Below, piece after piece: positions 19,783 to 32,511 of a stretch of DNA of 64,000 bases (positions are counted from its first letter, which is position 1; each line of letters starts with the position of its first letter). The notes under the pieces were generated by a model, which was given only the letters and a program-made list of their open reading frames with translations, had not been told where the DNA came from and ran no database searches. The stretch is from Fallopia convolvulus (lineage: Eukaryota; Streptophyta; Magnoliopsida; Caryophyllales; Polygonaceae): the NCBI GenBank assembly GCA_964016875.1, contig OZ024728.1, forward strand, positions 30,387,865-30,451,864. The letters are read 5' to 3'. The translations under genes and the position numbers were made by a program.

Positions 19783-22700
19783 ATGCAATCCAAAGCCATT
19801 TGTCATGACGTTGAGCAAAATCAGCCCCTTCTTCTCACTTTCATCCACCCCAAAACCGGGCGTCCGGATCCGGGTCACCGGTGTACCCAGGTTTTGATAA
19901 CTGCGGTTGCCTTCTTCTTCCTCCTCGCCTCTCTCATTGCCGTCGTCATTCTTAGCGGTCAGATTTCAGTCTCCACTCCACGGAGTCGGACATCGGCGGT
20001 GTCTCCGGCCAAGGCTCAAGGTGTGTCCGAAAAGAAATTCCGGGTCGGGTCTAGGTCTGTGTCGTACCCGTGGACCAACGCCATGTTGTCGTGGCAAAGG
20101 ACCGCTTACCATTTTCAACCCGAGAAAAATTGGATGAACGGTGATCTTCTCATTAATCAATCTCCTACCAATATTACTCTCCTTCCTTAGTTTATGGAAG
20201 GACTTGTTCAATTCATTGATTCTTTGGTACTGTTCGGCTAATTGGTGCTTTCCTTTTTCTTTTCCATATTGACTTTGGATGCTGGCCGGAACTCAGATCC
20301 TAATGGTGAGTTCTTCTTACTTCCATATTGGTCCATGTCGATCATATTTCTCTTCCTCTTTTAATTTCTTTACGTTCCCATCTTTTCTACAATGTTGACA
20401 TATACTTTTTTATTAAATTCAATATCTTTCAAGTATTAAGCAAGGAAGGAGTGCAAGTGCAAGCATATAGATTCTCAACTAAATTCACCACATAAGTAGT
20501 ATTTCCTTTAAAGAGTGACAAGAATAGTGTTTTAGTACACTTCATCGTTTACAAGGTTAAGAATGATTCGAAAACAAACTCTTCACCTACAAAATGTATA
20601 AATTAATATAAAAATAAAAAAAATAAAGTTTCGCATCAAACTCATTTTATAAAATTACAAATTCTGATTAGCTAGCTAAATTAAAAAAATGATACCCCGA
20701 ATGCGCCCATTGTTTAACTAAACTAAACGTAACTTATATCTAACGACATAGATTAAGGATCTTATTTTGGAACTATTACTTTAATAGTTTTCCTAATATT
20801 AATATGTTCAAATTTAATAACTATGATATTTATTTATTATTTTTATATTTTTAAATGAATTATATCTTTGCGTATAGTTTAAAAAAAATTCAAAACTAAA
20901 TTATTGTGTTTGTCATGGCACGATTAGCCACGGTAAATTATGAGGAGGATGTTAGAAAAATAGTTGTATGAATCATAAACAAACTTTCCTTGCTTTCGGC
21001 CTATGGGCTAGGAAATTGAGTGAAATCGTTTTTAGCTATAACTAGCATATGTACCTGTAACATGTACAGATTTGGCTAAATATAAATGATATATTTTAAC
21101 AATAAATTAAATAAAAAATATTTTATTTTTACCATTCATGTAAATATGAACAAAAATTGTTGATTGTCTTAATGTGACACCCAATGTTTTAAACTTTTAA
21201 ATACAATGAACATTATTGTATAAATTTCATTTTATGTGAAGAATATTATCAAATTTTAATTCTTGTTAAAAAACAAAAAATAGTATATAATTAATTAAGA
21301 AAGATTTGATAGATATAGATTTATTTATTGTTTTTTAACAAATTTAGATAAAGATAGATATTTTGATATGGTTAAGATTATCTTCTATTAAAAATAATTT
21401 TAAATTATTTTTTAAAGCCTTGATGATGTGGCGTCACGTATGCGAAATGAACTACATGTCGACACATAAGCGAAATGAACGTGAGGCTGACACGTGGTAA
21501 AAAGGCTTCTTCTTTAGTATATAGATAGATTATTGAGTAGAGGACAAGTGTACCACTCATATTAATTCGGATATTTTATTCCAATACATATTTTCTTATT
21601 TTAATTGGCTGGATTCACTTTTTATTATTTTATTAAGGATAAAATTACTTAAATTTAATTTGAAAACGATTTATGGTGATTTAATTTGCAATGCATATCA
21701 TTATAATGATACCAATATCTATCAATGAAATGAGCAGTTGAAACTAACTTAAATACAAACGTTAATATTTATGGTGTCTTTTAAAAATAGTATTTTAACT
21801 CCGACTAACATTAAAATATATGTCAACCATTAGTGTTAGAGTTGTCAAGAGTTCACCGAATTCGAAAAACCGACCCGACCAACCCACTCTTAAACTGGAC
21901 CAGATTAACCTGAAATCCAACTGTGACTTGAACTTGAACCTAAAACAAGAATATACAACTTGAATGTAGCCGATCGACTCGGGAACCGATCTGATTGGCC
22001 TCTAAATGCAAATTTTTTTAAAAATATTAATATAACATTAATTTTGAAAATAAGATTACTCATTTTTACATATTTATATTATTATTTAATAATTTAAAAT
22101 AATTTAATAATGAGACTAAAATTAAAAAATGATGTTCTTAATCTGTTAGTCAATTCAAACTCGCGCAATAATTTACCATACTTGATCCGATTTAACCGGT
22201 ATTTCGATTGATCCGAACATGTAACTAACTCGAACCGGAAATGACCGAACTCGAACACGACTGAACCGGCCCGATTGATTGACAAGTTTAGATAGTATCA
22301 AATTGAGTTTGGACGGTGACAAATTAACAAGAGTACATGAAAAAGGTCCGTGGACCGCGCGGTGGAGCCAACTGAGTGTTTGTGGTACCATCATTTGGAT
22401 TGGAAGGGTGTAGCTTGGAGTGTGACATCAGTGGGTAGGCTGTTGCTAGATAGGTGGGACCCGAGCCCTCCTGATTCTCAAGAAAGCAAAAGAATAATTA
22501 TATTGGTTGTCTAGACACTGTGAGTTGAGTACTTGAGTCGATTTTTACATCATGAATTTTGGTTATTTTTTTAGATTTTGGTTATGTCAAATGATGTTAA
22601 ATGAGGAAAGGATTCTCAATTCCATTTCCATATTCCAATTCTGTGTTTCAATTAGCTATATAAATATTTAATTAATGGGAAAGAAATTTAAAAAATATAT

Positions 22701-25700
22701 TTATATTCTAAAAAAAATTCAAAATTTAGGAGAATGATTTTCGTATAAAATATTACCCTTATAATTTTTAAAAATTGTATAATATGAGTTTTCAGCTAAA
22801 AATTTGCACACATATACATATAATCGTTTGAAATATAAATATAATTTTTAAATATTAATTTAATATTTATATTGTTAATTGGAACACATAAGTGGAATAG
22901 AGGATTACTACGTTTGAGGACTTGTTACACTTTTAAAAGGAAAAAATTCTTGATAAGCAACGTCTTTTATTTTGAAAGATGTGAAATATAATTATTTTTT
23001 ATATATTTTAAAATAAAAAATCTTGTTCAAAAGAACTTGTCTTTTTATATATTTTGGAACCAACTTTCCCACTTGAACCCTTACATTTAATGAAAAAAAT
23101 AAAATAAATTTGCTCCATTTTCATTTTCAATGAATAAATATTTAATTAAGGGCATTTTTATCTAACTCAAAGTTTTCTTAATATATGTGTCCAATTCTAA
23201 AAGGAGAATTTATAGGGAGTACTTATTAAGAAAAAAAATATCTTTTATAAAAGCAAGTCCTAAATTTTTTTGCGGATAATGGATAGGCTGTTAAAATATC
23301 TTTTATAAAAGCAAGTCCTAAATTCAGGAGACAACTGCACAAGGCATGTTAAGCGTTAACAATTAAACTGTAGGGTCATCCACATTCCAATGGACCGAGT
23401 TTAGGCACCGACCCACCTTATTAGTATCTGAGAGTGGTCGCGCAAATGCATGCATGTTAAAAACATTCATCATGTGGTGTGATTGATCGAACAGTTTAGT
23501 CTATGATTTTGTCGTAAATTAGTAACATTTGCAAAATATCAAAAGTATAGGCGATGGTTAATTACACATTTTATAGTGTCTCCTGAATTTGTTGCTTAGA
23601 AATTACATTATATTGGTCAAATGGTTGCTATATATACATATTTTTGGTGTAAGATTTTTTTTTTTTTTAATATTGGAATTAGAAATTTGATAAAGAAAAG
23701 CCAACTCTACGGACTCCTAGGGTTGACATTATATACGATTGCAGGTCCATTATACCACCTGGGGTGGTACCACCTTTTCTACCAATACAACCCGGATTCG
23801 GCCTTGTGGGGCAACATCACCTGGGGCCACGCCGTATCAAGGGACCTGATCAACTGGCTCTACCTCCCCATCGCGATGGCTCCCGATCAGTGGTATGATT
23901 GCAACGGCGTGTGGACGGGGTCCGCCACGATCCTGCCAGATGGCGAGATCGTGATGCTCTACACCGGCGACACCGACCACCACGTGCAGGTCCAAAACCT
24001 AGCAAAGCCCGCCAACCTGTCCGATCCCCTCCTCTTGAAATGGGTCAAGTACCAAGGCAACCCGGTGTTGACCCCGCCCAAGGGGATGATTGCCCCGAAA
24101 GACTTCCGCGACCCGACAACCGCATGGGCCGGGCCCGACGGGCTCTGGCGGGTCGCAATCGGGTCCAAGCTTGCCAAGACGACTACGGGCATCTCCCTCG
24201 TCTACAAGACGTCGGATTTCACCTCCTTTGAGCTGGCGGAGGACCGCCTGCTCCATGCCGTCCCCGCCACCGGGATGTGGGAGTGCGTCGACTTCTACCC
24301 GGTGTCGACAACGGGTCCGAACGGGCTCGAGACGTCGTACAATGGGACGGGTGTCAAGCACGTCCTCAAGGCTAGTTTAGATGACAATAGGCAGGATTGG
24401 TACGCGGTCGGAACGTATCACGCGGAGAATGACACGTGGACGCCTGATGACCCGGACCTCGACGTCGGTGTCGGGCTTCGCATGGACTACGGAACGTACT
24501 ATGCGTCCAAGACCTTTTACGACCATAGCAAAGGGAGGAGGGTCTCGTGGGGTTGGATCGGGGAGACCGATTCCGAGTTTTCCGACTTGAACAAGGGATG
24601 GGCTTCAATCCAGGTATATATATATGCTTCCAGCTGATTGAACTATTTATTTTTGTTAGCTATAAATGCAAGCCATACATGTATATATGGTTAAATATGT
24701 TTGTTCTTTGATCCTCAGTCGATCCCTAGGACCATCACATTTGACACGAAAACACGAAGCAACATACTCCAATGGCCGGTGGAGGAAGTGGAGAGCTTGA
24801 GATCGCATAGCACCGAGTTTAAAGACGTGCTTCTCGAGCCAGGATCTGTGGTGAACCTTAACATAAGTGCTGCGACCGAGGTTTGTTCCAATTATTCACA
24901 TTTCTTTATCACTTACCATTTGTTATCAATTAATGAAGGCCAAAATAACGTATATTACTAACGTACATTTGCACAAGTACGTGTCCATGCCACAAATAAT
25001 TGACAATAATTAACATATATATTAGTATTCATGATTTACCCTCAAAACCAATGTGATCGAGACTTTATTTCAGCACTTAATCAAGCTAGCTAGCCAAACT
25101 ATTAATATATATCTACTTTGTTCAATGTCAAACTAATATCTATGATGATATTGCGCGCCCTAGATGGATATATCGGTGGAGTTGGTGGTAGACTTGGATG
25201 CATTGAGATCGAGCCAGGGGAGTTCAGATGTGATTAATAACTGCAGCTCGACAACACTGAGGGGCGCGTTGGGGCCATTTGGTCTGTTGGTGTTGTCTCA
25301 CCATTCGCTGTCGGAGCTCACCCCTGTTTACTTCTATATTGCCCAAGGCACTGATGGCAAGTTCAACAGCTGGTTTTGCACTGATAAATCCAGGTACTGG
25401 TGCATTAAATCTTGCATGATCCGGACAATTTGGCATGAGTTTATGGCATATTTGTCTTGACTTTCATATCGAGTGTTGAAGCTTATTAATTGGTCGTTTT
25501 GGGTTGAGCTGCTTGCAGGTCAACAAAGGCCACTGATGTTGATGTGGGAATTTCTGGGGGTCCTGTACCTGTTTTGGGAGATGAAAAATACACCATGAGG
25601 ATTTTGGTAAGTCAGAATATTTTCATTCTTATTACATAACGTACTGTTATATGATTAAGTTAAAACTAGGGTTGGTTTATTGAATTGGGTTTTTACAATG

Positions 25701-25910
25701 CAGGTGGATCACTCAGTGGTTGAGGCATTTGGGCAAGGAGGGAGGACTTGCATATCGTCGAGGGTATATCCTACGGAAGCCATCGGCGGAGGAGCTAGGG
25801 TGTTCCTCTTCAACAACGCCACCCATCTCAACGTCACCGCCTCTCTTAACGCGTCTCATCTCTCCTCCGCTCTGCTTCGTCCATTCCCCCTCAATCAACT
25901 CAACAACTAG
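19783..25910 (+). CDS. Vacuolar acid invertase (beta-fructofuranosidase), 7 exons
   Basis: Hydrolyses sucrose to glucose and fructose in the vacuole (GH32). Proposed exons: 19783-20140, 20297-20305, 23745-24613, 24719-24880, 25164-25393, 25519-25606, 25704-25910. All junctions are GT-AG and in frame, giving about 640 residues, normal for the family. The N-terminus has a cytosolic leader (with PLL) and one membrane anchor (residues 38-58), the targeting layout of vacuolar isoforms. Catalytic motifs are intact: NDPNG (nucleophile Asp120), FRDP (Asp245) and WECVD (Glu302). The V in WECVD marks the vacuolar type, whereas cell-wall invertases carry P. Several N-glycosylation sites (NIT, NGT, NDT, NAT) are present. 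No stop or frameshift was seen, so the gene is probably functional. Intron 2 is 3.4 kb and filled with transposons. Confidence 0.93.
20297..20305 (+). other. 9-nt mini-exon 2 of the invertase
   Basis: ATCCTAATG between acceptor ACTCAG and donor GTGAG. Joined to the last G of exon 1 and the first GT of exon 3 it completes the Asp-Pro-Asn-Gly of the catalytic NDPNG motif. This is one of the smallest exons known in plants and is a family hallmark. Introns 1 and 2 are 156 bp and 3439 bp. Confidence 0.92.
21042..21529 (-). mobile_element. Non-autonomous Helitron 3 in invertase intron 2
   Basis: Read on the minus strand it begins A^TC-TATCTATATACTAAAG, the plant Helitron 5' pattern. It ends with a CTGTAC...GTACA hairpin-like region and CTAG (complement of 21042-21045) followed by T. 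488 bp, no coding capacity, no target duplication. It shares the ACTAAAG block with candidate 1 and CTAAAG with candidate 2. It lies antisense to the host gene. Confidence 0.6.
21835..22300. repeat. Degenerate repeat rich in GACCCGAACC-like words, intron 2
   Basis: TTAGAGTTGTCAA near 21836 and TTGACAAGTTTAGA near 22279 form short inverted ends around sequence with many CGAACC / CCGACCCGA words. A similar word mixture occurs at 62620-62745. It is probably an old TIR element; class unresolved. Confidence 0.35.
22610..22906. mobile_element. MITE in invertase intron 2
   Basis: About 297 bp. The left end GGATTCTCAATTCC and the right end TAATCCTCTATTCC (reverse-complemented) both continue into GTGTTNCAATTA and ATATAAATATT. 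The terminal words match the MITE at 19201-19401, so both probably belong to one family. No target duplication is clear. Confidence 0.55.
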
Positions 25911-26419
25911 CTTTTATCTATTCGAACCATCATCTTTTATCCTAGGATTCGTACAACTCAACCCCCAAACTAACATCATCTTGAGTAAGGGATTAGCTCT
26001 TGGTCAGTGGCTGTTTGTAAAATTAGCTACGTGTATCCATAAGCGAGAATTAGAGAATATGTAAAAGACGTGAATTGTTTATGAACGTACTTACAACATA
26101 CGGATACGTAATTTTTTTTTTATAAAGGTTTATTGACCTGATTAGATGAGAATGGATCATGTGAGAATGAAAATTAAGAAGAAAAATGAGAATGCATAGT
26201 TACATATAACATTATACACAATTATTTTTGAAATCCACGCCACTAAGGTAAAAAAGATAATTCTTTGGCACGTGCGCGTAATGAGTGGATCAGAACTTCA
26301 TTAGTGAACTCTTTGATGAAAATGGGACAAGAATGACAAAAGAGTAAGAGATTACTCTAACAAAAAAAAAAGAGTCAGAGATTAAAAAGCCTATCATCAC
26401 TTACTTTAAAATTTCTCTA
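25911..26419. other. Invertase 3' flank and intergenic DNA
   Basis: Downstream of the invertase stop. It contains the probable 3' untranslated region (end not determined; no canonical AATAAA close to the stop) and then AT-rich spacer. No other gene is seen. Confidence 0.5.
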
Positions 26420-26594
26420 GGCTTAGAGGAGGCTTGTCAGCCTTGTGATATTGTTCCCATCAACGATGGCCCAAGAGTAAGTGATGAGGATAGGATAACC
26501 ATGATCAAGACCTTTAACAAACAAGAGGTTCTTAATGTAGTTATGGCCTTTGGGAAAAATAAGGTGTCATGGCCTAATATTGGAGATGAGCTAA
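26420..26594 (+). pseudogene. LINE reverse-transcriptase ORF, upstream piece
   Basis: One frame reads EEACQPCDIVPINDGPRVSD, then EDRITMIKTFNKQEVLNVVM and WPNIGDEL, matching the pre-RT segment of plant L1-like LINEs. The frame is cut at 26594 by the family-B solo LTR, and the same LINE resumes at about 61679 in a compatible frame (IADFIPSL). It is the host at the base of the nested stack. Confidence 0.6.
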
Positions 26595-27647
26595 TGATGT
26601 TCGGCTTTTTAGTTATGTTTTTAGGGTGTGTTTTAGTGTGTCTGAGTCTTTTTCTTTGGTTTTGTGTTTTGTTTTGAGTCATTTGTGTAGGTTTTCGTAT
26701 TTGCTTAAGATATGAAATCTACATAAGCTTTGGTGGTGTTTTTGTAGGTTTTGAAGCTGTGTTGAAGCGTTTTTAGGAGCTATGGAAAGTCAAGAAGAAG
26801 TGGAGTCGGAATGAAGTCTGAATGATGCAAAGAAAGAAGTGAAGAATCTAAGATCAAGCCAATAAGGAAGTTCAGAGGGGCCTAAGGAAGAAGAATCAAG
26901 GCAAAAATGAGGTGTAACAACCCCCCCCCCCCCCTACCGAGGCATGCTCTCAGTTACGAGGAAGATAACGATACAGTGGGGGTCGATACCGAGGTTCACA
27001 GGGTCGGTAACGAGGCACACATTGGAGAAATAAAAGGAAGTTCCAGAAAATCATACCGACGTTGACGGGGGTCGATACCTAAGCTTTCCGTGTCGGTAGG
27101 AGTTACGCTGAGTCAGAAATTTTATGATATTTATCCCATTTAGATAGTTTCCTTAGGAGATTTATCTTGTTAGATTTATTTCCTAAGGAGTAGCTTAGCT
27201 TTTAATATAAAAACCCTAGTCTTAGCTTTTAGTCTATCTTATCAATCATATTATCACGCAAGTAGAGAGAAGAGAAGGGAACGGTTTGAGTTTTGAAGAA
27301 CGATTGTGTTTCAGATTCGATTGCGAGTTTAATTTTAATTCAATTGTTCTTGCATAATGAATTGTGAGTAGTTATCTTCTTTCTAAGATTGGGGTTAGCC
27401 CAACAATGGTTGTGTATGCTTGCTTTTGATCATGATTTAATTGTTTTTATCCATAAATTTATTCTCTTGTTCTTAAATCCTTGAAATGAAAGTGGATAAG
27501 GAATTTCTCGTTCATAGTTGAAGCGAAAGCGAAAACTTTGAATCAGAATAGTCAATTAAGGTTTTGAATCGAAAGTTGATCAATCCTAGTTGAAGCAAAG
27601 AGATAGATAGACAAGTTTATTGAATTAGCAAAAGTTGGTTGATTTAC
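26595..27647 (+). repeat. Solo LTR B1, left part
   Basis: Follows the 5' LTR of B2 (31090-32508) from its start (TGATGTTCGGC against TGATATTTGCC) to GATTTAC, where minus-strand element A' is inserted. The remaining 266 bp or so resume at 61413. Contains a 14-C run at 26921-26934 where the other copies read AACGAACCCGCTATTG. No internal region of its own was found, so it is scored as a solo LTR. A 5-bp target duplication in the LINE could not be confirmed. Confidence 0.75.
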
Positions 27648-29026
27648 TGACGAGCACTTTTATGTCGTGGTAAAAGCGTTGTCAAAGAAAAATCCTAACT
27701 TCCAAACCTAAGTATAGTGAAAGCAAGGGTCGTACCATAGAGACTTAGATTTATAGTGTTTAAATAATATTACTAGAGTAATAAAATGGGATTTTCAGAT
27801 TTCAAACTATTAATCTAAGAAAACAAAAACAAAACAAGTAAAATAATTGAGTTTTCAAGTAGAAAAAAAGCACCCAACTAGTTTCGTATCCATTGCATAC
27901 ATGATTATTGATCCTTGATTATTCTTATTTCATTTCCCTTGACTAATCTATTGTGAATTCATGGAATTCAAGCTCAACGTTGTTATTAATATGCACCATC
28001 TTTAATAACCTTTTAACCAATTATCTTAAAAAACCTTCTATGTCAAATTGATCATGCAAATTTTGGTTCAAAGCATTCAATAGAAACATCGTTGATAAAT
28101 TCCACCGTATATTTATGAAGTTTTGTGATTAAATTCTCCCCCTTTGATTAACTTTATTCCACCATATATAAGTTTAATCAAAGGATTTGTCCATGAATAA
28201 CCAAATTCCACCGTATATTAAGTTATTCTAGTTGTAATTCAACCTAGAAATCAAAATAGGTGATTAAGCTATTATAATCCTAAGTGAATTTAATCAATTA
28301 AGCATGGAGTAATTCAATCTAGTCAAGGCAAGTTGAACTAATTCAAATCTCACAATCAATCATTCATACAACTTCAACTAACTAGTTGGACATGGGAAAT
28401 TAGTTAGAAAACGACATTAATGAGGAATCAAACTTACAAGAGTCGGGTTTCTCTTCAAATTCTTCTCTATGGTTTTTAGTCTCCCAAGTTCTCTCCAAAT
28501 TTCTCTCAAAGTTGAATAGCGTAATAATTGAACTCCTACAAAATAAAACCCTAAAAAGTATTTATATCATAATCTCAAAATATCCTAAAATAACAAGAAG
28601 TCGGTTAAAAGATAAATCGAAGCCTCGAAATCAGCGCCGATCAACGCGGGCCTGGGCGTGGTCAATTTTCCATAAGCGCGGTCGCGCTCCGCCTCCTTTC
28701 CCCGCACTCAGGCTCTAGTAGCTTCCATCTCCTAGGCGCGGTTTAAATGTCCTGAGCACCCTTGTGTTGGCCTGTCCTTAGTCGTGCCTTCCCATAGTTT
28801 CTTCATTCCTTGCACTTGTTCCTAGCTCCATGGCTCTGGTCCCTGTCTTGATATCCACCATGCTCACCTTTCAATCACCTCAATCCTGCAATGAAGCGCA
28901 AAAGAGCGTAGATTCCGAACTAAACTAAAACAAAACAAAACTACGAATTAAGGTGAAAATCTGGCTAGAAATGCATGAAAAGAGAATAGAAACATGCTCT
29001 AAAACCTATAACTGTATGCTCTATCA
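27648..29026 (-). repeat. 3' LTR of A'
   Basis: 1379 bp, read on the minus strand TGATAGAGCATACAG... to ...AAGTGCTCGTCA. The adjacent polypurine tract on the minus strand is AGCATGGGGGAATT (29027-29040). High similarity to 60042-61407 by eye. Confidence 0.88.
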
Positions 29027-29040
29027 AATTCCCCCATGCT

Positions 29041-29952
29041 TGAACCTTGCTTGTCCTCAAGCAAGACATAAAATCAATCACACCATAAACAAGCAAGCTA
29101 TGACTTCAATTCATATTCATTAGACTCAAACACAACTATGAAATCATCGCATACATCAAACGAAAGCTTCAAACCAAATCATTAATCCATTCTAACCCTC
29201 ACCAAGGTATATGTGTTTGCACTCATCACTCAAGTGTTTAAAAAGGTAAGTGTTTCAGCTCAAAAATCATCTTTGAATGCCAACTACCATATGCTTGCAT
29301 TAGTGTACTAAATCTCCACCACAAATGATTAAACACACAACATAAATTATGAGGGCTTTTTCAAGGTTGTAACAGGGCCAAGGTATAAACAAGTAGGTGG
29401 GGATCATATTTGGCCATGTGGTTCTAAATCCGAGAACTAGAATCAACTAAAACCCAAATTACAACATCACTCACTCTCAATGCATTTTACCAACTTATTT
29501 TCCCTTTCTTCCTGTCACTTACATTCAAATACTTATTTCTTTTTGCTCATCTTTTTACATTCCACAAAACCCTAATTTTGAGATTCATCCTTTTTCCTTT
29601 TCTTCTCTCACAAGAACAAATTTGCAAATTTTACACCAAACTCATCTCAATCAACCAATCATTCCACACTTTCTCTTATAAGATTTTCAATAAAACTTCC
29701 CAACATACTTAGCTTCCTTATCATCTTTTCAATATTCTCCTCAATAACACCTTTTTCAAACTGCACTACAAACCCCAAATTACATCATATACAAAACTGC
29801 CCTAGTCAAATCCTAAATCCCGGATATGGGTCAAGCTTATTTGGCTAGGAACAAATTTTGTGGAGCTAAAAAAAAACTTAAAACATTGGGGCTACAAAAG
29901 CAAAGGTATAATGTAGGGTAGATAAGGATATAAATGAGCTAAGAAAAATGCC
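29041..29952 (-). other. 3' non-coding interior of A'
   Basis: No gene. On the minus strand it contains the same ordered words as the 3' interiors of A and B (AGCTCCACAAAAT, then AAGCTTGACCC, then GGCCC-TTACAAC). This shared block supports membership of one interdependent Athila/Tat-like group. Confidence 0.6.
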
Positions 29953-31089
29953 TCAATCCCTTTTGGTTATGCTTGACTTGGTTTCTTGTTGAAATTGTCC
30001 CATGGATTGTTGCATAGTGGTCATGCTTTGGGCAAGAGTGCGGATCATGTAATCCGTGGACAAAGAAGAGCCTTGATTTGGTGCTTGAGGCCGAGGTTGA
30101 AAGCGAGGTCTAAAGCCTTGAGGGCCATTTTGAGGAGCGTATTGTTGATTTTGATTCCCATACCTCAAATTAGGATGATCCTTCTAGCCCGGATTGTACG
30201 TGTTCGAATAAGGATCATACCTTGGCCTTTGTGGCCCATAATCTCCAAGCGCATTAACATCTTCCTCTTGAGCATGAAGAGTAGGACAAGTATTTGTCTT
30301 GTGGGTGATGTCGGAGCAGAAACCGCAAACTTTGACTTGTTGTCGTCCTCCTAAGATGAATTGCTTGAACATCGTCTTCAACTCACTCACCTCCTCATGT
30401 AAAGCACTAGCATCAATGGAATGGGCAGCTTTCATTGTAGCTTTTTTGCTGAATTGACGAGAGCCTTCAGAGAGCTCATGGAAGAGCTCAAATGCTTCAG
30501 CATGAGTCTTATTCAGGATGTTTCCTCCACATGCAACGTTGACATGTCGTCGTTCTTCATCTAATATACCTTCATGGAGGTACATAACAAGATCCAACTG
30601 GGAATAACCATGATAAGGGCAACTTGAGATTATCTTTTTGAACCTCTCATAATACTCATACAATTATTCATTCGGGAGCTGCTCAATATTGCTAATACTC
30701 TTCTTCAGACTTGAAAGCTTTGTGGAAGGAAAGTATTTCTCAAGGAAGGCCTTCTTCATTTGCTCCAAAGTCTCAATAATGCTAGGAGCCAAGTACTAGA
30801 GCCAGTCACTAGCTCCCTCTTTTAAGGAAAAAGAGAAAGCTCTAAGCTTTACTTGTTCATCAGTGATGCCCTCCGGTTTCATGCTAGAGCAGACAACATG
30901 AAATCCAGCCAAATGTTTGTTGGGATCCTCACCGGCCTTCCCATGGGATTGAGGAAGGAGGTTAATCGACCCAGACTTTAGTTCAAAGTGGATACCGTTA
31001 GGTAGATCAGGTAGTTTCACCGCTAATGGTTGTTGAGCCAAATCAGGTGCAATCAACTGTCTCAGTGTCTGTTGAGCCATCTCTACAAG
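29953..31089 (-). pseudogene. gag of A', main part (capsid and zinc knuckle)
   Basis: On the minus strand this continues the gag begun at 59960. In order: PELVEM-type joint, MAQQTLRQLIAPDL, GEDPNKHLAGF, ITDEQVKLRAFSFSLKEGAS (capsid motif typical of Athila/Tat gag), YYERFKKIISSCPYHG, EGILDEERRHVNVACGGNIL, a CGFCSDITHKTNTCP zinc knuckle, then a Gln/Pro-rich tail. Internal stops occur between 30664 and 30795 and near 30169-30186. Gag forms the virus-like particle that packages the RNA. This copy cannot make full-length gag. Confidence 0.8.
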
Positions 31090-31805
31090 TGATATTTGCC
31101 TTTTTAGTCATGTTTTTAGGGTGTGTTTTTGTGTGTTTGAGTCTTTTTCTTTAATTTTGTATTTTGTTTTGAGTCGTTTGTGTAGGTTTTCGTATTTTCT
31201 TAAGATATGGAGTCTACATAAGCTTTGGTGGTGTTTTATAGGTTTTAGAAGCTGTTTGGAGCACTTTTGAGGAAAGGAGCAAAGTCGAGGAAAAGCTTAA
31301 TGAATGAAGTGCATAAAGAAGTGAAGAATCAAGTTCAAGCTAAGAAAGAAGTAGAGAAACTCGTTACAAAGCCATAGGAAAAAGAATCGAGTCAAACCGA
31401 GGTGTAACGAACCCGCTATTGAAGTTTTACTCTCACTTACAAAGTTGTTTGCAGTGCTGAAGGGGCTCGGTACCGAGGCAGAAGGGTCGGTACCGAGGTA
31501 CCCAGAGAAGAGAAAAATCGAGAATTCAGAAGAAAAATCTACCAACCTTGACAGGGTTGGTACCGAGGGTCCCGTGTCGGTAGAAGACATCAGAGTCGGC
31601 GGAATTAAAGTCTTTTATCCTATATCTTTATGCTTTTATTAGTTTCCTTAAGGGATATATCTTTTATCAGATTTATTTCCTTATAGAATGGATATATCTT
31701 TTAGAGATTTATTTCCTTATAGATAGCTTTTAGATAGATTAGTTTCTCTATAAATACTCTTGTTCTAGCTTTAGTTTGGAATGCCACAATTAACCTAGTT
31801 TAGGG

Positions 31806-31850
<45 letters not shown>

Positions 31851-32508
31851 GAGAGGACGACGAGATTGAGTAGCTTGGAAGACAAGTGTTGTTGTGGATT
31901 CGGTTGTAAGCTTCTCTTTTCTTCTTAATTTAATTTAGATGTTTTTAACTATGAATTGTGAGTAGTCTTCTCTTTCTAAGGCTGGGGTTAACCCGACAAT
32001 GGTTGTGCATGCTTGCTCTTGATCATGTCTTGGTTGTTTTTATCATAATTCTGCTCTCTTGTTCTTAACCCTTGAAACGAAAGTTGAAAAGAATTTCTGA
32101 ATAATAGTTGAAGCGAAAGCGGAAACCTTGAATCAAAATAGTCAATTTAGGGTTTTGAAGCGAAAGCGGATCTATCCTAGCTAAAGTAGAAGAGATAGAT
32201 AGTAAGTTTATTGATAGGACGAAAATTGATTTATTTACTTGCTTTAAGTTAACGAAAGTTGATGCCTTTATGTGATAAAAGCATGATCTTTATGTTTCAT
32301 TAGTGTTTGCATGCATAATTTTTGTTGTGGTGATACCCTAAACCTTAGATTTTCTCTCTTACTTGATAAAAACCCTTACTTTGTTGATTACTTGCGCTCC
32401 AAGTAACAAAACTTGACATAGCCTTTCTCCCGTGGACGAACTTGACTCTCTTGTACTCAGCGGGGTCTTGATTATAAATATATTTGTTGTCAAGAAACCC
32501 TCTCAACA
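31090..32508 (+). repeat. 5' LTR of B2
   Basis: 1419 bp, TGATATTTGCC...CTCTCAACA. TATA-like TATAAATA at 31749-31756. A (GA)n run spans about 31808-31847, much longer than in the partial copy at 33298-33310. Several palindromic TCGGTACCGA words lie at 31468-31500. Confidence 0.88.
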
Positions 32509-32511
32509 AAT

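Noticed and set aside
23899..24608. Alternative-frame ORFs (69-120 codons) over invertase exon 3
   Set aside because: GC-rich coding DNA gives long open shadow frames; only the frame with GH32 motifs is supported.
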